A stretch of DNA of 64,000 nucleotides. Origin: Streptomyces viridochromogenes DSM 40736 (GTDB lineage Bacteria; Actinomycetota; Actinomycetes; Streptomycetales; Streptomycetaceae). Made by a program: the position numbers and the translations under genes. Under the pieces are notes generated by a model. The model did no database searches and was not told the DNA's origin. It worked only from the letters and a program-made list of their open reading frames with translations. Positions 7,688 to 15,701 of this stretch are shown here, piece after piece. The stretch spans positions 437,164-501,163 of the forward strand of contig NZ_GG657757.1 in NCBI RefSeq assembly GCF_000158955.1, written 5' to 3'. Position 1 is the first letter of the stretch. Every line of letters begins with the position of its first letter.

Positions 7688-8419
7688 ATGAGGCACAACA
7701 AGGTCGGCGCGCTCATGGCAGCCGACGTCGTGCGCGCCGGGTACGGCACGCCGTTCAAAGAGGTGGCCCGGCTGCTCGCCGAGCACCGGATCAGCGGCCT
7801 GCCGGTGGTGGACGACGACGAGAAGGTCCTCGGGGTGATCTCCGAGACGGATCTGATGGCCAGGCAGGCGGAGGCCCCCGGCCCGTCCGGGCCGCGACGG
7901 CTGTTCCGCCGGCCGCGCTGGACGCCGGGATCGCGCGCCCGCCAGGCCAGGGCCCACGCCCGGACAGCCGGTCAGCTCATGTCCCGCCCGGCCATCACGG
8001 TCCACGGCGACGCGTCCGCCGTCGAGGCGGCGCGCGTCATGGCACACCACCGAGTGGAACGACTGCCGGTCGTCGACGACGAGGAGCGGCTCGTCGGTAT
8101 CGTCACCCGCCGCGATCTGCTCCAGGTCTTCCTGCGCCCGGACGCCGAGATCCGACAGGCGATCAGGGACGACGTGCTGGGGCGGGCGTTGGGGCTGCCG
8201 CCCGATGCTGTCGACGTGGACGTCCACGAGGGTGTGGTCATCCTCACCGGACAGCTGGAACGGCGTGTCGACGCGTCGACGGCGGTGGAGATGTGCCGTC
8301 AGACGGACGGCGTGGTCGCCGTCGTCGACCACCTCACCTACCGCTTCGACGACCCACGGCTGTCGCCCGAGGAGCCGGCCCTGCACGGACTCCCCTACTA
8401 CTGGCAGCGCGGGCCATGA
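7688..8419 (+). CDS. CBS-pair and BON domain protein
   Basis: The 243-residue protein has a CBS domain at about 5-60 (VGALMAADVV, then RISGLPVVDDDEKVLGVISE), an Arg/Pro-rich linker, a second CBS at about 95-150 (TAGQLMSRPAITV, then RVERLPVVDDEERLVGIVTR), and a C-terminal BON domain at about 155-220 (VDVDVHEGVVILTGQLERR). CBS pairs usually bind adenosyl nucleotides and BON domains bind phospholipid or membrane; the joint role in this actinobacterial family is not defined. GAAGGAGG precedes the ATG by about 8 bases. It is paralogous to the gene at 19800-20471 and to the decayed copy at 19193-19469. Confidence 0.92.
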   Translation: MRHNKVGALMAADVVRAGYGTPFKEVARLLAEHRISGLPVVDDDEKVLGVISETDLMARQAEAPGPSGPRRLFRRPRWTPGSRARQARAHARTAGQLMSRPAITVHGDASAVEAARVMAHHRVERLPVVDDEERLVGIVTRRDLLQVFLRPDAEIRQAIRDDVLGRALGLPPDAVDVDVHEGVVILTGQLERRVDASTAVEMCRQTDGVVAVVDHLTYRFDDPRLSPEEPALHGLPYYWQRGP

Positions 8420-8429
8420 GGGCGCTCGG

Positions 8430-8493
8430 CAACCACCACCCGCCGCCCGACCTGCGGACCTGTGTCCCCGCCGACCACGCGGCAGGCCTGTGA
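8430..8493 (+). pseudogene. C-terminal remnant of a second ppk2 gene
   Basis: Immediately after the CBS gene, one frame reads PPPDLRTCVPADHAAGL and stops. This nearly repeats the last residues of the intact PPK2 (PPRDLRTYVPDHAAGL, ending at 5786), and the similarity is visible at DNA level for about 55 bases including the TGA. There is no start, ribosome site or remaining PPK2 domain. As with the intact gene, a convergent universal stress gene begins its 3' end within 30 bases. The simplest explanation is that a ppk2-usp unit was duplicated and the second ppk2 was then deleted. Confidence 0.75.
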
Positions 8494-8523
8494 GCGTCCC
8501 GGACGGACGACGGGTGCCGCTCT

Positions 8524-9429
8524 TCACGCATGTGCCACCACGGCAACCGGGGCGACGGCGTGGTGCAGCACGGCATGCGCGACAGGACCGATGTGCGCGC
8601 CGAAGCGGCTGCGCCGGATCCGTCGGCCCACGACAACGAGGGAGGCATTGCGAGAGGAGTTGGCGATCTGGTCCGCGGCGCTGCCTGCCCGGGAGGCCTC
8701 GATCACCTCGACGGCCGGGTGCTTCTGCCGCCAGGGGCGCAGCGCGTCGGTGAGCTCGGCCGCCTTCTCCCGGGCGAGCTCGTCATACACGCTCACATGG
8801 TCGGACAGGCCGTAGATGTTGTACGGCGGAGGGCTCCAGGCGTGCAGGACGCGCAGGGCCGTTCGGCGACGGGCCGCCTCCTCGAAGGCGAAGGCGATGA
8901 CCGTGTCGTCCGGGCTTCGGATGTCGAGTCCGAGCAGCACCGGACGGAACGATGTCGCCGCGGACGGTATGCCGGCCGGATCCATGGTGTGCTCGTCCGC
9001 CGCCTGTTCCCCGGAGCGCACCAGCACCACCGGCGCCTCGGTGCGCGCAATGACGGCCTGGCCCACGGAACCGACCATGAACCCTCCGACCCCGCTCAGC
9101 CCGCGGGAGCCCAGAACCAGCAGTTCGGCGTCCCTCGCCACGTCCACCAGGACATCGCCGGGCCGGCCGTTCAGGTGGACCGCGGTCACGTCCACTCCCG
9201 GGTGACGCGACTGGAGCCCTTCGGCGGTTTCGCGCGGGATCCGCTCGCTCCAGTGCTGCTGGGTCTCCGCGCCAAGGAGCGGTGCCTGTGCCATCGGTTC
9301 CGGTACGGGCTCCCAGACGTGCACCAGCCGCAGGGGCAGTCCACGCAGCTTCGCCTCACGGGCCGCCCATTCCGCTGCGGCCCGGCTCTCGGACGAGCCG
9401 TCCAAGCCCACCAGGACGGAACGGAACAT
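8524..9429 (-). CDS. Universal stress protein, tandem Usp domains
   Basis: The 301-residue protein has two Usp domains: the first starts FRSVLVGLDGSSESRAAAEW and has the loop GSRGLSGVGGFMVGSVG; the second has GRRIRRSRFGAHIGPVAHAV and ends VAPVAVVAHA. The ATG at 9427-9429 has AGGAGG seven bases upstream; a GTG three codons earlier would overlap that site and is rejected. It diverges from the hemerythrin-fused ATPase gene, and the 290-base interval carries two stress boxes. The length and architecture match the other USP genes of the island. Confidence 0.93.
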   Translation of the reverse strand: MFRSVLVGLDGSSESRAAAEWAAREAKLRGLPLRLVHVWEPVPEPMAQAPLLGAETQQHWSERIPRETAEGLQSRHPGVDVTAVHLNGRPGDVLVDVARDAELLVLGSRGLSGVGGFMVGSVGQAVIARTEAPVVLVRSGEQAADEHTMDPAGIPSAATSFRPVLLGLDIRSPDDTVIAFAFEEAARRRTALRVLHAWSPPPYNIYGLSDHVSVYDELAREKAAELTDALRPWRQKHPAVEVIEASRAGSAADQIANSSRNASLVVVGRRIRRSRFGAHIGPVAHAVLHHAVAPVAVVAHA

Positions 9430-9512
9430 GCTGTCCACCTCCTGAATCGGTATCCGCCCTCAGGTTCGCGCCGCGCAGTGGTCACGGAGCAGGGGGCACA
9501 GGTCCCCCGACC

Positions 9513-9526
9513 CGGCCGTTCGGCCC
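9513..9526. promoter_or_regulatory. Predicted stress-regulon box
   Basis: CGGCCGTTCGGCCC reads GGGCCGAACGGCCG on the opposite strand, one mismatch from a symmetric GGGCCGAACGGCCC. It sits 84 bases upstream of the universal stress gene ending at 9429. Confidence 0.45.
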
Positions 9527-9593
9527 CATCGCCGAAGGGCCGGTCGCCGGGCACACCGCCCACCGGCCCGGGCTGAGCGAAGTGGATCAGTGC

Positions 9594-9627
9594 CCCTCGC
9601 TCGGGGCCGAGCGGCCCCGAGCGAGGG
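9594..9627. promoter_or_regulatory. 34-bp perfect dyad containing a stress box
   Basis: Arms 9594-9608 and 9613-9627 are perfectly complementary over 15 bases, with a GAGC loop. The centre (9604-9617) is GGGCCGAGCGGCCC, the island box. It lies about 93 bases before the ATPase ATG in a divergent promoter region. It could be an operator, an RNA hairpin in the ATPase leader, or both. Confidence 0.5.
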
Positions 9628-9719
9628 CTGTGTGCCCCCTGCCGCCGACATGGTCCGCCGCGATGTGATGGTCGGGACCGACACGGCAAGGACACGCCGG
9701 ACCCACCCGAGGTCAGCCC

Positions 9720-12050
9720 ATGGACATCTCCCTCTTCACGAACCGGCTGCGCCGCCTCGCCCCCGCGGGCTCGGCACCGCGGGTGGAACCTGTCCTGCTG
9801 CTGGTCACGGCGGCTGCCCTGGCAGCCGGCGGGGTCGCCTGGCTCTCCGGCGCCGAAGGCCTCGCCGATTTCTTCTGGGGGCTGGGCACGGTGGCCGCGG
9901 TCGTACCCGCCGTGTGGTGGGTGCTGGCGGCGCTGCGACACGGGCACGCGGGCGTGGACCTGATCGCCGTCCTGGCTCTGGGCGGCACCCTGGCCGTGGG
10001 CGAGTACCTGGCCGGTGCTCTGATCGCGCTGATGCTCGCCTCAGGGCGCATGCTGGAAGCCACCGCCCGGCGACGGGCCACCCGCGACCTGCGCGCCCTG
10101 CTGGAACACGCACCGAGTTCGGCACGCCTTCGCACGGGCAGGGGAGTGCGCACCGTGCCACTGGACGAGGTCGCCGCCGGCGACCTGCTCGTGGTGGGCC
10201 CGGGCGAGGTGGTTCCGGTCGACGGCACCGTCGGGAGTGCCGCCGCCGTACTCGACGAGTCCGTGCTCACCGGCGAGCCCGTCCAAGTCGAACGGGCCTG
10301 CGGTGAAGCACTCCGCAGCGGCGTGGTGAACGCCGGCGGCGCCTTCGACCTGCGCGCCTCCGCGACCGCGCGGGACAGCACCTACGCCGGGATCGTGCGG
10401 CTGGCCCAGCGGGCCGGTGCGGAGTCCGCGCCCGTTGTACGGCTGGCCGACCGCTACGCGGCATGGTTCCTGCCACTGTCGCTCCTCGTGGCCGGACTGG
10501 CATGGCTGGCCAGCGGCTCCGCTGTGCGGGCGGTCGCGGTCCTGGTCGTCGCCACTCCGTGCCCCCTGTTGCTCGCCGCACCGGTCGCGATCGTCTCCGG
10601 CCTCTCCCGCGCCTCCCGCCTCGGCGTGGTCGTGCGCGACGGAGGCGCGCTGGAGAACCTGGGTCGAGCCCGCACCCTGCTGCTGGACAAAACCGGCACC
10701 CTCACCCGCGGCCGTCCCCGCGTCCTCGACGTGACCGCCGCACCCGGCCGGACCACGGCGGAGGTGCTCCGGCTCGCAGCCTCGGTCGACCAGTATTCGC
10801 CCCACGTGCTCGCCCGGGCCATCGTCGAGGCGGCCCGGGAACGGGGGCTGGAGCTGCCGGCTCCCGCCGACGTCACAGAGGAACCCGGCCGAGGAGCCAC
10901 CGGCACGGTGGAAGGGCACCGGGTCTCCATCGGTCGCGCCGGTTCGGCGGACACCCGGCAGCCCTGGGAAGGAGCGGTGGACAACCGTGCCCTCCTCGAG
11001 GGCGCGGCCGTCGCCTGGCTCACCGTCGACGGAGAGCCGGGCGGCGCGGTCCTCCTGCGCGATCCCCTGCGCCAGGACGCCCCGCGCACCCTCCGCTACC
11101 TGCGTACGGCGGGCATCGAGCGGCTGGTGATGCTCACCGGTGACGGGAGCGCGCCCGCCCGCGAGGTCGGGGCCCTCCTCGGTCTGAACGAGGTGCGCGC
11201 CGGGCTCGGCCCGGCGGAGAAGGTCGCCGCCGTACGCGCGGAGCGGGACCACGCGGTCACCGTGATGGTCGGTGACGGCGTCAACGACGCCCCCGCCCTG
11301 GCCGCCGCCGACGTGGGCGTCGCGATGGGCGCCCACGGTTCCACCGCCTCCTCCGAGGCTGCCGACATCGTGCTGACGACCGATCGCGTGGACCGTCTGG
11401 CCGACGCCGTCTTCATCGCCGTCCGTGCCCGGCGCATCGCGGTGCAGAGCGCCCTCGGCGGGATGCTGCTGTCCCTGGCGGCGATGGCCGCGGCGGCCGC
11501 CGGACTGCTGCCGCCGGCCGTGGGGGCGTTGCTCCAGGAGGGCATCGACGTCGCCGTCATCCTCAACGCGTTGCGGGCCCTGCGCACCGACCGGACCGGA
11601 CGCCCGACGCTGCCGCCCGATGCCGAGGCGCTGATCCACCGCTTCGCCGCCGAGCACGACGACCTCCAGGACGTCCTCACGGCCGTGCGCGACGCTGCCG
11701 ACCGCCTCTCGGACAGTCCCGGCCCCCGGGCACTCGCGGCGGTCGAGGAAGCGCACCGGCTGCTCACGGAGCGGTTGCTGCCGCACGAGTACGCCGAGGA
11801 GCACCGGCTCTACCCCGCACTGGCCCCCGCCCTCGGCGGCCCCGAGGCGACCGCCACCATGAGCCGTGCCCATGCGGAGATCGAGCGTCTCTCCCGGCGT
11901 ATCGCCACGCATCTGCGCCTCGCCCACGCGGCCCGTGGGCTGGCCCCCGAGCAGCTCGACGACCTGCGGGCGTGCCTCTACGGCCTGAACACCGTGCTGC
12001 GCCTGCATTTCGCCCAGGAAGAGGAGAGTTACTTCTCCCTCGCCCCGTGA
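9720..12050 (+). CDS. P1B-5-type metal ATPase with C-terminal hemerythrin-like domain
   Basis: The 776-residue membrane pump has the actuator TGEP loop, the transmembrane metal motif TPCP (T279-P282), phosphorylation motif DKTGTLT (D323) and hinge GDGVNDAPA. It lacks an N-terminal metal-binding domain. From about residue 637 a hemerythrin-like domain follows, with HRFAAEHDDLQ, HEYAEEHRLYPAL, SRAHAEIERL and LRLHFAQEEESYF supplying the His/Glu/Asp ligands of a di-iron site. TPCP plus a hemerythrin tail defines the P1B-5 group (studied in Acidothermus and Sinorhizobium; nickel/iron proposed). The tail may sense oxygen or iron. No clear AGGAGG precedes the ATG. The transported ion is not provable from sequence. 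Confidence 0.9.
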   Translation: MDISLFTNRLRRLAPAGSAPRVEPVLLLVTAAALAAGGVAWLSGAEGLADFFWGLGTVAAVVPAVWWVLAALRHGHAGVDLIAVLALGGTLAVGEYLAGALIALMLASGRMLEATARRRATRDLRALLEHAPSSARLRTGRGVRTVPLDEVAAGDLLVVGPGEVVPVDGTVGSAAAVLDESVLTGEPVQVERACGEALRSGVVNAGGAFDLRASATARDSTYAGIVRLAQRAGAESAPVVRLADRYAAWFLPLSLLVAGLAWLASGSAVRAVAVLVVATPCPLLLAAPVAIVSGLSRASRLGVVVRDGGALENLGRARTLLLDKTGTLTRGRPRVLDVTAAPGRTTAEVLRLAASVDQYSPHVLARAIVEAARERGLELPAPADVTEEPGRGATGTVEGHRVSIGRAGSADTRQPWEGAVDNRALLEGAAVAWLTVDGEPGGAVLLRDPLRQDAPRTLRYLRTAGIERLVMLTGDGSAPAREVGALLGLNEVRAGLGPAEKVAAVRAERDHAVTVMVGDGVNDAPALAAADVGVAMGAHGSTASSEAADIVLTTDRVDRLADAVFIAVRARRIAVQSALGGMLLSLAAMAAAAAGLLPPAVGALLQEGIDVAVILNALRALRTDRTGRPTLPPDAEALIHRFAAEHDDLQDVLTAVRDAADRLSDSPGPRALAAVEEAHRLLTERLLPHEYAEEHRLYPALAPALGGPEATATMSRAHAEIERLSRRIATHLRLAHAARGLAPEQLDDLRACLYGLNTVLRLHFAQEEESYFSLAP

Positions 12051-12056
12051 GTTGCG

Positions 12057-12125
12057 ATGACCGGGCGCTCGGGCAATGACCGGGCACTCGGGCAGCCCCC
12101 ACGCGTGGCTACCCCCACGCGTGGC
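12057..12125. repeat. Two short tandem duplications after the ATPase gene
   Basis: A 19-bp unit starting ATGACCGGGC is repeated at 12057-12075 and 12076-12094 with one mismatch. A 14-bp unit CCCCCACGCGTGGC is repeated at 12096-12109 and 12112-12125; its core CCACGCGTGG is self-complementary, so the second pair could form small hairpins between the convergent genes. Confidence 0.8.
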
Positions 12126-12171
12126 GAAGCGGCCGTTGTCCGCGCGTCTCGGGTCCCGGGCGCCCGGTGCC

Positions 12172-13050
12172 TCAGACGCGCTGCGGGACGACGGCCACGG
12201 GGCAGGCGGCGTGGTGCAGCAGGGTGTGGCTCACCCGGCCGAGCTGGAGGCCGAAGTGGCCGGACCGGCGCCGTGCGCCGACGACCACGAGGTCCGCGGC
12301 GGCCGAGCGGTGCACGAGGGACCCTTGCGGGCCGGCCCTTCGACCGTCACCCGGTTCACGCGCACGGCCGGATGATCGGCAGCTGCCTCGGCGACCAGCC
12401 TGTCGATCAGTTCGGAGGCCTGGGCCTCGTGCTCCCCGGGCTCTTCCACCGGAGCCGGATGCCCGGCCTGCTCGCGCTCCGGGAAGCGCCAGGCGCGGAC
12501 GATGTCGAGCACGCATCCACGCGCCTCGGCCTCCCGGAACGCGAACCGCACGGCCTCACCGCTCGTGTCGGGTTCTCCGGCTCCGAGCAGGATCCGCCGG
12601 TGGGTCCCGGCCAGAGCGGCCTTGTCGCCACGGACCACGATGACCGGGCAGTGGGCACGTGCCGCGACGGCGAGACCCACCGAGCCCAGCAGGGCTCCCT
12701 GCAGCTCTCCGCGCCCGCGCGAGCCGGTCACCAGGGCGGCTGCGCTGTCGCCCTCACCGAGCAGGGCGGACACCGCTTCCGCGGGCACCGTCTCGACCGA
12801 CACCTTGACATCAGGATTGAGCCTCCGGACGCGTTCCTCGGCGGAAGCGACGATGTGCTGCGCCATCACCTCCTCCGACGGTCGCTGCCGGGTCAGCGAC
12901 GGCACCGCACCCTCGTACCGCTCCCACTGGGAGCCGTAGACCAGACGCAACGGCAGGCAGGCCGTGGCGTACGGCCTCCTCCACCGCCCAGTCGACGGCC
13001 AGGATGCTGCCGTCCGACCCGTCGACGCCCACGACCAAGGGCAGTTCCAT
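12172..13050 (-). pseudogene. Universal stress protein gene with two frameshifts
   Basis: The gene starts well (MELPLVVGVDGSDGSILAVD, residues 1-20) and ends in a normal Usp tail ([20 protein letters not shown]), but the protein is spread over three frames. Near 12954-12961 the tetramer CTGC is duplicated, turning the expected GLPLRLVYGS into another frame. Near 12320-12325 a second shift of one base in a GGG run precedes [19 protein letters not shown]. Restored, the protein would be about 290 residues with two Usp domains like its neighbours. The tetramer duplication looks like a true mutation; the homopolymer shift could be a sequencing error. Confidence 0.8.
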
Positions 13051-13158
13051 GATCCCCACCGCCAATCTTCCGGGCTGCCACGTCGTGCAGCAGGGGGCTA
13101 TCACTGTCACGGTCGCACCCCCGCGCCGCGGTCGGCAGGGGCGGTCGGGCCACAACCG

Positions 13159-13172
13159 AGGACGTTCGGCCC
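13159..13172. promoter_or_regulatory. Predicted stress-regulon box
   Basis: AGGACGTTCGGCCC reads GGGCCGAACGTCCT on the other strand, one mismatch from the general form. It is 109 bases upstream of the frameshifted universal stress gene, whose promoter it would have served. Confidence 0.4.
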
Positions 13173-13297
13173 ACCCGGGCAGGGGATGTGTCGCGGCCCG
13201 TGAACCGGTGCGGTCGTCCCTTGCCGAACCGCCGGTGAAGAGCATTCGGGAGACGAAGCACCCCCGGCCGCCACGGGCCGGCGTTCCCTCGCGGAGT

Positions 13298-13313
13298 TCA
13301 GAGGAAACTCAGA
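13298..13313. promoter_or_regulatory. Predicted response-regulator operator, direct repeat
   Basis: TCAGA occurs at 13298-13302 and again at 13309-13313, exactly 11 bases apart, within TTCAGAGGAAACTCAGAAG. OmpR/PhoB-family regulators bind such one-turn direct repeats. The regulator gene begins 50 bases downstream, and the same element in reverse orientation occurs at 15598-15613, upstream of the flavocytochrome gene. Confidence 0.6.
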
Positions 13314-13348
13314 AGCTTCCGCCCGTTCGGAACCGCTCAGGAGGCGCG

Positions 13349-13366
13349 ATGCTTGAAGCAAGATGA
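13349..13366 (+). CDS. Possible leader peptide MLEAR
   Basis: AGGAGG at 13339-13344 is followed by ATG and four codons (MLEAR), then TGA. That TGA overlaps the ATG of the response regulator in the arrangement ATGA. The regulator's own ATG has no good ribosome site, so it may be translated by coupling to this minigene. This is inferred only from signal placement. Confidence 0.4.
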   Translation: MLEAR

Positions 13367-14106
13367 GCACCACGCCGAACCACACCACTCCCCCTCCGCT
13401 GCGCAGGCTCGACGGCGGCGCCGTCCGCGTCCTGGTGGTGGACGACGAACCCGACCTGACGGACGTCCTGGGCGCCGCGCTGCGCTCCGAGGGCTGGGAA
13501 GTCCGCATCGCCTGCGACGGCGCGGGCGCGCTGGAGGCGGCCGACGGTTTCCACCCCGACGCCGTCGTCCTGGACTGGATGCTGCCCGACACCGACGGAC
13601 TGGGGGTGCTGCACGCCCTGCGTCGCAGGATCCCGCAGGTCTGCGTGCTCTTCCTGACCGCGCGGGACGCCGTCGAGGACCGGATCGCGGGCATCACCGC
13701 CGGGGGAGACGACTACGTCACCAAGCCTTTCGCCCTGGAGGAGGTGCTGGCGCGACTGCGCGGTCTCGTGCGCCGGGCGGGCATGTCGCGCGAGGCCGAC
13801 GCTCCGCGGCTCGTCGTTGCGGACCTGGTGATGGACGAGGAGGCCCGGGAGGTCACCCGGTCCGGCCGGATCGTCGAGCTGTCCCGCACCGAGTTCGAAC
13901 TGCTGCGGTTCCTGATGCGCAACCCGCGCCGCGTGCTGTCCAAGGAGCAGATCCTCGATCGCGTGTGGTCCTACGACTTCGGGGGGCGCGCCCACGTGGT
14001 CGAGCTGTACATCAGCTACCTGCGCAAGAAGATCGACGCCGGGCAGGCCCCGCTGATCCACACGGTGCGCGGAGTGGGATACGTCCTCAAACAGGACCGG
14101 TCGTGA
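13363..14106 (+). CDS. OmpR/PhoB-family response regulator
   Basis: The 247-residue protein has a receiver domain at about 20-135, with acidic pocket VVDDEPD (26-32), phospho-acceptor D71 (VVLDWMLPD) and K121 (VTKPF). A winged-helix DNA-binding domain follows at about 150-245, ending with the PhoB-like ELYISYLRKKID and HTVRGVGYVL. It overlaps the histidine kinase gene by four bases (GTGA), so the two are cotranscribed. A direct repeat 50 bases upstream suggests autoregulation. The 18-residue N-terminal extension before the receiver is unusual, and an internal GTG start (VRVLVVDD) is possible. Confidence 0.93.
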   Translation: MSTTPNHTTPPPLRRLDGGAVRVLVVDDEPDLTDVLGAALRSEGWEVRIACDGAGALEAADGFHPDAVVLDWMLPDTDGLGVLHALRRRIPQVCVLFLTARDAVEDRIAGITAGGDDYVTKPFALEEVLARLRGLVRRAGMSREADAPRLVVADLVMDEEAREVTRSGRIVELSRTEFELLRFLMRNPRRVLSKEQILDRVWSYDFGGRAHVVELYISYLRKKIDAGQAPLIHTVRGVGYVLKQDRS

Positions 14107-15602
14107 CGATGTCCGGGCCACGCCCACGCGCCGCGCTGCGCCGAGCGCTCGCCGCCCGGCGGGCCAGGCCGGCCTCCCTGCGTCTGCGGCTCACCACCGG
14201 TCTCGTGGTGTTGCTGGCGGTGGCGTGCGCGGTGATCGGTGTCGCGACCGTCGTCGCCCTGGAGAGTTTCCTCATCGGCCGGATCGACCAGCAGCTCGCC
14301 ATGACGGGCGGCCGCTTCGCGGCCAGCCTGGAGCACGAGAACCGTCCCGACGCCGACAACGCGCCCGACACCCGCGGCCAGGCCGACGGCACCTTCGGCG
14401 CCCGGCTGGTGGCCGCCCACCCGACCCATGCCGCCGTGGTCGACGACGACACCGACGCCGCGGTCCACCTGACGTCGGCCGACAGCCGGGTCCTGGCGTC
14501 GCTGCCGACGGACGGCAAAGGGCACAGCGCCCATCTGTCCGCGTTGCCCGGCCGCTACCGCCTGGCGACCGTCCGGGGCGACGACGGCGACGTCCTGGTC
14601 ACGGGGCTGCCGCTGCGTCCCGTCGAGGAGACGGTGCACCGGCTGGTGGCGGTGGAGGCCGTCGTCTTCAGCGCCGCTCTCGCGGCGACCGCCGCCGCGG
14701 GCGCGGCCTGGGTCCGGCTGTCCCTGCGACCTCTGGAACGGGTGGCCACCACGGCGACCGAGGTCACGCGTCTGCCGCTGACCACCGGAGAGGTCGCCAT
14801 GCCGGCCCCGGTCCCCCACAGCGACACGCACACGGAGGTCGGCCGGGTCGCCACCGCCCTCAACCGCATGCTCGGCCACGTCGGTGACGCCCTCGCCCGG
14901 CGCCACGCCAGCGAGGAACGCCTGCGCCACTTCGCCGCCGACGCCAGCCACGAACTCCGCACCCCGATCGCCGCGGTCCGCGCGCACACCGACCTGGCCC
15001 TGCGCCACCCCGGCCCCTTGCCGCACGAGGTACGGCACTCGCTGGAACGCATCGAGGCGACATCGCGGCGCATGAGCGGCCTGGTCGACGACCTGCTCCT
15101 CCTCGCGCGCCTGGACGCGGGCCGCCCCCTGGCACGCGAACCCGTGGACCTGACACGCCTGGCCCTCGACGCCGTGGACGACGCCCGTGCCCTGTCGGCG
15201 GACCACCACTGGCAGCTGGAGCTGCCCGAGGAACCCGTCGTGGTCGAGGGCGACGAGCACCGGCTGCACCAGGTGCTGGCCAACCTGCTCTCCAACGCCC
15301 GCATCCACACCCCGCCCGGTACAAGGGTGACCCTGTCGCTCGCCCCCGGCTCGCACCACGCCGAGATCACCGTCGCCGACGACGGGCCGGGCATTCCCGA
15401 GGCCCTCCAGGCAGAGATCTTCCACCGCTTCACCCGGGCCGACCCCGGCCGCTCGCGCCGGACGGGCGGCACTGGCCTGGGGCTGGCGATCGTGGACGCC
15501 GTCATCACCGCCCACCACGGCACGATCAGTGTCACCAGCGGCCCCGGCAGCACCTCATTCCGTCTGCGGCTGCCGCTCGCGGCCGGCGAGGACCAGCTCT
15601 GA
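14103..15602 (+). CDS. Sensor histidine kinase of the OmpR-type pair
   Basis: The 499-residue protein starts at GTG, overlapping the regulator stop; CAGGA lies 6 bases upstream. It has a transmembrane helix at about 28-52, an extracytoplasmic segment rich in Asp/His to about 175, a second helix at about 185-203, a HAMP-like region, the HisKA box DASHELRTPIAAV (His283) and a HATPase domain with NLLSNARIH, DDGPGIP and GTGLGLAIV. The signal is unknown. Its stop codon overlaps the direct-repeat operator for the next operon. Context suggests that the pair controls the membrane flavin electron-transfer genes, which is inference. Confidence 0.93.
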   Translation: MTMSGPRPRAALRRALAARRARPASLRLRLTTGLVVLLAVACAVIGVATVVALESFLIGRIDQQLAMTGGRFAASLEHENRPDADNAPDTRGQADGTFGARLVAAHPTHAAVVDDDTDAAVHLTSADSRVLASLPTDGKGHSAHLSALPGRYRLATVRGDDGDVLVTGLPLRPVEETVHRLVAVEAVVFSAALAATAAAGAAWVRLSLRPLERVATTATEVTRLPLTTGEVAMPAPVPHSDTHTEVGRVATALNRMLGHVGDALARRHASEERLRHFAADASHELRTPIAAVRAHTDLALRHPGPLPHEVRHSLERIEATSRRMSGLVDDLLLLARLDAGRPLAREPVDLTRLALDAVDDARALSADHHWQLELPEEPVVVEGDEHRLHQVLANLLSNARIHTPPGTRVTLSLAPGSHHAEITVADDGPGIPEALQAEIFHRFTRADPGRSRRTGGTGLGLAIVDAVITAHHGTISVTSGPGSTSFRLRLPLAAGEDQL

Positions 15603-15613
15603 GTTCCCTCTGA
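15598..15613. promoter_or_regulatory. Predicted response-regulator operator upstream of flavocytochrome operon
   Basis: TCTGA occurs at 15598-15602 and 15609-15613, eleven bases apart. The reverse complement ACTCAGAGGGAACTCAGAG is nearly the element upstream of the regulator gene (TTCAGAGGAAACTCAGAAG). A further TCAGA lies at 15636-15640. It overlaps the kinase stop codon and lies about 90 bases before the flavocytochrome start. Confidence 0.6.
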
Positions 15614-15701
15614 GTACGGGTGTGAGGGGGCGTTCTCAGAGAGTTTGGAGAAGTTGTCCCGGCAGGGTGGCCGACACACAGCCGGCACACCTAGGAGTCC
15701 C

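Noticed and set aside
10041..12008. 655-codon open frame antisense to the P1B ATPase
   Set aside because: It mirrors the ATPase codons, lacks a ribosome site and shows no protein similarity; the ATPase has every motif.
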